Part shown: positions 60,901 to 64,000 of the stretch, one piece after another
How positions within the stretch are numbered: position 1 is the stretch's first letter
Layout of the letters: every line of letters begins with the position of its first letter
Origin: Ophiura sarsii
Lineage: Eukaryota > Echinodermata > Ophiuroidea > Amphilepidida > Ophiuridae
Assembly: GCA_035610835.1 (NCBI GenBank)
Contig: CM069452.1
Coordinates: 6,352,171-6,416,170 of the forward strand
DNA: 64,000 nt
Reading direction: 5' to 3'
Position numbers and translations under genes: made by a program
The notes under the pieces: generated by a model
Seen by the model: the letters and a program-made list of their open reading frames with translations, nothing else
Told to the model about the DNA's origin: nothing
Databases searched by the model: none

Positions 60901-63831
60901 ATGTAGGTGAACTATTGGTGATCTAAAATTGTAATATGAACTTGAATGATATCACTAACCTCTGAAGCAGACTTGCCCATCTCCTCTGAAACCATTCTGG
61001 CAGTAACAGTCTCTTACACCATTCAGAACTCCGCATTTGGCAAATTCATCACATCCATACTGAATACAATTTAATTCTCCTTCACGGCAAGTACACACTT
61101 CTGAGCAATCTTCATTCACAAATCTTGCACCAACCTGAAACAATAGAAAGTGTAATAGTCGCTGTGACTGCAATTCTAAACAGTCCGTGATACTAACGGT
61201 GTAGATAGCTGTAACTTGTTGTGTAAAGACGTAGAGTGCAAGATTTTAATACATCCAATGTTGAATAGATAACCCATAGACCACAAGTTTCTCTTCACAT
61301 AGGTCGATAACTTCTATCAGGAGAACAAAACCCCACAGAGTACCTTTATTGTTAGTCAACCCACTTCATAATTTGTAATGATTGACAAAGGTTACACGTT
61401 TAAACCTAAATATACAAATTATACACATCTGTCGACTAAATTGCCTATTATAACTCATTCGTACTGCATATCATCATACAACATTTTAAATGTCATCATA
61501 TACTCACAGGTAGATAGAGTCCGTTGTCAAGAGAGCAACCACATTGAGATGGATCTACACAGTGATCTCCATCTAAAACCAGACCATCAGGACACTGACA
61601 AGTCTCATAACATCCACCAACAGTGCAATTCTGCAAGTTGGAACCACAGGTATCAGGACATGGACTACCACATGGGTCGTACACTTTCCCTTCTGGACAT
61701 ATGATAGCTATAGAAACGACATGTGTACAACAAATCTTGGTAAATTATCAAACGTACTAACAATTCAAATAATTCTCCCAACAAAATTTATCTTTATTCT
61801 GTGGATACTAAAAAAAAAAAAAATATGTGGATACTGTTCATCAATGTTTCTAAATGAATACATGTTTCAATTTGCATATTGAATTTCTTTGAGACATTCA
61901 AGTAATACAAGGCACGACTGTGTTTCTATGTTTTGAAGGTACACATTCAAGATGGTCTAGCCTACGTAAATGATTAATAAATAATATATAGACACAGAAC
62001 AACTAGTGTGAATTACATTAATAAAGACCTTCAAAATAGACGGTCTCGAACCACGGTCATTCTTCACTATCGCGGTGAAGTATTACTATTAGGCTATGTG
62101 TACGTGGGTGACAGATAAACCGACGCTTCTGTCTACAGTCTTTTGTGGAAAGCCTCAAGCGGCCGAAACAAAAGTAGTAATGATCAATAGGTAAATAAAC
62201 ACATTACAGGAGTGGTGAGAAATATGCAATGTTGTAGTCGGTGTTTCAACTCTCAATTAAGATTAAATTATTCCAGACTATACTTACGACACTGAGAAGT
62301 AACTTCTCTCCAGTCATCAGGACTTTCTCCATTCTGTCTACAAGCATGTGCATACTCAGCAAAGTTATCACAAATCAAGTCGTCATCTGGTAATGTAGCA
62401 CATAGATCATAGATGCAAGCTTCAACGAATGGTGTAGGATCTACTAATTCATGACAGTCTGTAAATGGACCACTCTTTGATATCAATCCATAACAAAGAT
62501 CTTCCGCAAGCTTGTATGTGTCTGACTCTGGTTCACATGGATCAGGAACTGTCCCTGCATGACATATGCCTTCATTTAACATCCAACTGTCTCCAAATTC
62601 TTCTGGTCGTTCAACCTGTAGGAAAACATTAAACAGGTGATTATTGTACGCGTCAAATATAAGCGTTATATCATAACAATTTTCACTTGATCAATACGTT
62701 GTACATCTTTAATATTAAACCTACCATTGATCCATCCGGTGTTGTGAAATCATTGCTAATATCTCCGTCAAATGTACCACATAGACCGCATGTTCTGTTC
62801 GAGTATGTGTAAGGTATTTCCACTTGGACATTTCTTTGTCCATTCCATCTTACCATAAGTCCAAAGTCAGATGTCAATATCTACAGTAACAAAAATACAT
62901 TAGGTGTTCAATATCGATAGTATATAATTGGTATGCAACATAGATGTATAAAAATAAACCTGCAGCCTCTACATACAATGTGTATACGGATGAGAATTAC
63001 TAAAATAATGATTCTGACAACATGAATTTAGGCTTTCAATATACGGCATTTCAAGTTAATATGTATTGTCATGCATATCTGCCTACGACGTTTATTCAAT
63101 TCTCTTACCACAAAACTTCCACTATTTCTTATGGCAATTCCAGATGGATGGAAAACGGGTGTTGTCACCTTAATACCGTCTACATGTACTTCACTTCCTT
63201 GTAATAGAGAGAACTCTACCCCAGCAAACTCAAGTCTTAACTCTTGGGTAAAAGCAACCTTATCAGATGGTTTTAATTTAATGTTTTCTGCACTCAAATG
63301 GAAAGATGGATAGTCGGTTGAGTTGATGCAATCTTTGACGAGAGTGTAGTAACAGTCTCCCTGGTAGTCATATTTCTTTCCATCAAAAGTCATATAGTGA
63401 GGATCTCCCCAGGCGGTACACAATCCAGGAGCTATATAACATGACAAAATCAGGAAAAAGTCGTAACAGTATCTGCATATTAGTAACCTTATTATATATA
63501 TATGGTATGATGTTTGCAATAAGATGTTTTACAAAAGCATCAAAAGTGAAATATAGATGATAAGACTTTGAAATAGTATTTTTTCTGACTCCAAAAGATT
63601 TAGGTTAACTTTTGGTGATCTAAAATTGTTATATGAACTTGAATGATATCACTAACCTCTGAAGCAGACTTGCCCATCTCCTTTGAAACCATTCTGGCAG
63701 TAACAGTCTCTTACACCATTCAGAACTCCGCATTTGGCAAATTCATCACATCCATACTGAATACAATTTAATTCTCCTTCACGGCAAGTACACACTTCTG
63801 AGCAATCTTCATTCACAAATCTTGCACCAAC
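54500..63831 (-). CDS. Gene B: FCGBP/zonadhesin-like protein with tandem VWD-C8-TIL-TILa/EGF units (5' end outside window)
   Basis: Each unit uses five exons (175, 323, 156, 328, 200 bp; 1182 bp, 394 residues) with phases 0-1, 1-0, 0-0, 0-1, 1-0. Order: TILa/EGF exon (CSEVCTCREG, then CQNGF-GDG), VWD exon 1 (LCTAWGDPHYMTFDGKKYDY), VWD exon 2 (NRTCGLCGTFDGD), C8 exon (ESDTYKLAEDLCYGL, ACIYDLCATLPDDD), TIL exon (CPEGKVYDPCGSPCPDTC). This is the repeated D-assembly of FCGBP, zonadhesin, mucins and von Willebrand factor: secreted, disulfide-rich gel or adhesion proteins. GDPH is the Asp-Pro cleavage motif known in MUC2/FCGBP-type VWDs, and CGLCG is a conserved VWD CxxC motif. The N-terminus is off the right edge. 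At the left end the array is truncated (see unit 4). Confidence 0.85.
55328..57889 (-). CDS. Gene B unit 3: TILa/EGF, VWD, C8, TIL (diverged TIL)
   Basis: Exons 57715-57889, 57183-57505, 56790-56945, 56353-56680, 55328-55521. The TIL exon is 194 bp, two codons shorter than in units 1 and 2: VDPSQCGC has become VYLCGC, and the end reads GRYFP. C8 has YQWEPESDTYK where the others have DPC-PESDTYK, so one Cys is lost. A 286-bp TIR element is inserted in the C8-TIL intron (55984-56269). Confidence 0.85.
55984..56269. mobile_element. TIR element with internal tRNA-like promoter, in gene B unit 3 intron
   Basis: Ends are TAACCCTAAC and TTAGGGTTA as inverted repeats. Inside, on the plus strand, GTGGTGTAGTGG (A-box-like) and GGATCAAATCCC (B-box-like) resemble a tRNA promoter. 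Units 1 and 2 lack the element at the homologous site. A second copy lies at 29064-29356. Confidence 0.68.
58262..61134 (-). CDS. Gene B unit 2: TILa/EGF, VWD, C8, TIL
   Basis: Exons 60960-61134, 60416-60738, 60040-60195, 59043-59370, 58262-58461, with lengths identical to unit 1. Coding differences are few (for example VLNGVRD and TIL end GLYLH instead of GLYLP). Intron 59371-60039 is enlarged by a 560-bp LINE fragment. The intron between C8 and TIL repeats the SINE-like element (about 58738-58945). High intron identity to units 1 and 3 points to recent tandem duplication. Confidence 0.86.
59433..59992 (-). mobile_element. 5'-truncated L2/CR1-type LINE inserted in gene B intron
   Basis: Minus-strand frame with ARLQVLQNWAAKLIF, LLKQLHWLHVTERIYFK, GLGPAYLTSGL and APKLWNKLPVAVRT is the region C-terminal to reverse transcriptase in CR1/L2/Rex-type LINEs, and it ends in a natural stop (HHLFPQI). 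The 3' UTR ends with a GCGCC...GGCGCGGTATAAAA stem-like tail and a (GTAT)n run, as such elements do. The paralogous introns 62616-62724 and 56681-56789 lack it, so both borders are known. The open frame suggests a young copy. Confidence 0.82.
61508..63831 (-). CDS. Gene B unit 1: TILa/EGF, VWD, C8, TIL
   Basis: Exons 63657-63831 (TILa/EGF), 63109-63431 and 62725-62880 (VWD), 62288-62615 (C8), 61508-61707 (TIL). All splice sites are canonical GT-AG and phases agree. The VWD has GDPH and CGLCG, and the C8 has the CYGL...CHE...CIYDLC...C...YAHAC series. Intron 62616-62724 is the empty version of the site holding a LINE in unit 2. The intron 61708-62287 carries a minus-strand tRNA-derived SINE-like element (about 61981-62185). 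Confidence 0.86.
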
Positions 63832-64000
63832 CTGAAACAATAGAAAGTGTAATAGTCGCTGTGACTGCAATTCTAAACAGTCCGTGATACTAACGGTGTA
63901 GATAGCTGTAACTTGTTGTGTAAAGACGTAGAGTGAAGATTTTAATACATCCAATGTTGAATAGACAACCCATTGACCACAAGTTTCTCTTCACATAGGT

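Noticed and set aside
1..64000. CRISPR arrays, operons, prokaryotic regulatory sites
   Set aside because: The tandem arrays lack spacer structure, and genes are split by spliceosomal introns; this is animal DNA.

Overview
This is eukaryotic, AT-rich, intron- and repeat-dense animal DNA. The protein modules (hyalin-type HYR repeats, an adhesion-GPCR-style HRM/GAIN/GPS block, EMI-like and EGF-like repeats, and VWD-C8-TIL modules), the many short terminal-inverted-repeat elements and the long G/C homopolymers suggest a marine invertebrate deuterostome (echinoderm, hemichordate or cephalochordate type). I cannot name the species. The long open frames that matter are exons, so I rebuilt genes from splice signals and reading-frame phase.

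Gene A (minus strand, 31141 down to 2775, continuing off the left edge). A signal-peptide exon joins two exons of an EMI-like domain. Next come eight EGF-like exons, two HRM exons, three GAIN exons, a GPS exon with an intact HL|T cleavage site, and three HYR exons. Junction phases agree from exon 1 to HYR3. The unusual point is the order: HYR repeats follow the GPS, where adhesion GPCRs have seven transmembrane helices. Two EGF exons are damaged (a lost donor, an in-frame TGA) but are symmetric phase-1 exons, so skipping either keeps frame. A third EGF copy is a relic.

Gene B (minus strand, 63831 down to about 54500, continuing off the right edge). It encodes an FCGBP/zonadhesin-like secreted protein. 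Each 394-residue unit is built from five exons: TILa/EGF, two for VWD, C8 and TIL. Three units follow one another with near-identical introns, then a fourth unit is cut short and gives two possible C-termini. The tandem copies act as empty-site controls that define a 560-bp LINE insertion and a 286-bp TIR element insertion.

Mobile and repeated DNA. 11.4-12.3 kb: Penelope-like GIY-YIG fragment. 12.7-14.46 kb: L1/Tx1-like fragment with a TTAA-flanked MITE nested in it. 16.6-20.2 kb: long foldback element holding a CCAATATTGG palindromic block and a hAT-type MITE with a perfect 8-bp target duplication. 20.55-22.47 kb: TIR element with TTA duplication. 24.9 and 26.4 kb: 0.5-kb direct repeats. 29.47-30.13 kb: mariner-type MITE. 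39.1-41.5 kb: rearranged LINE RT and endonuclease fragments. 42.7-43.4 kb: 240-bp tandem repeats. 45.2-47.8 kb: layered satellites. 49.0-49.34 kb: two short tandem arrays. 49.8-53.6 kb: 3.8-kb palindrome. Between 31.1 and 54.5 kb I see no convincing host gene, only one splice-bounded candidate exon (36.68 kb) and one unassigned open frame (47.9 kb). All calls are made by eye, without database searches.
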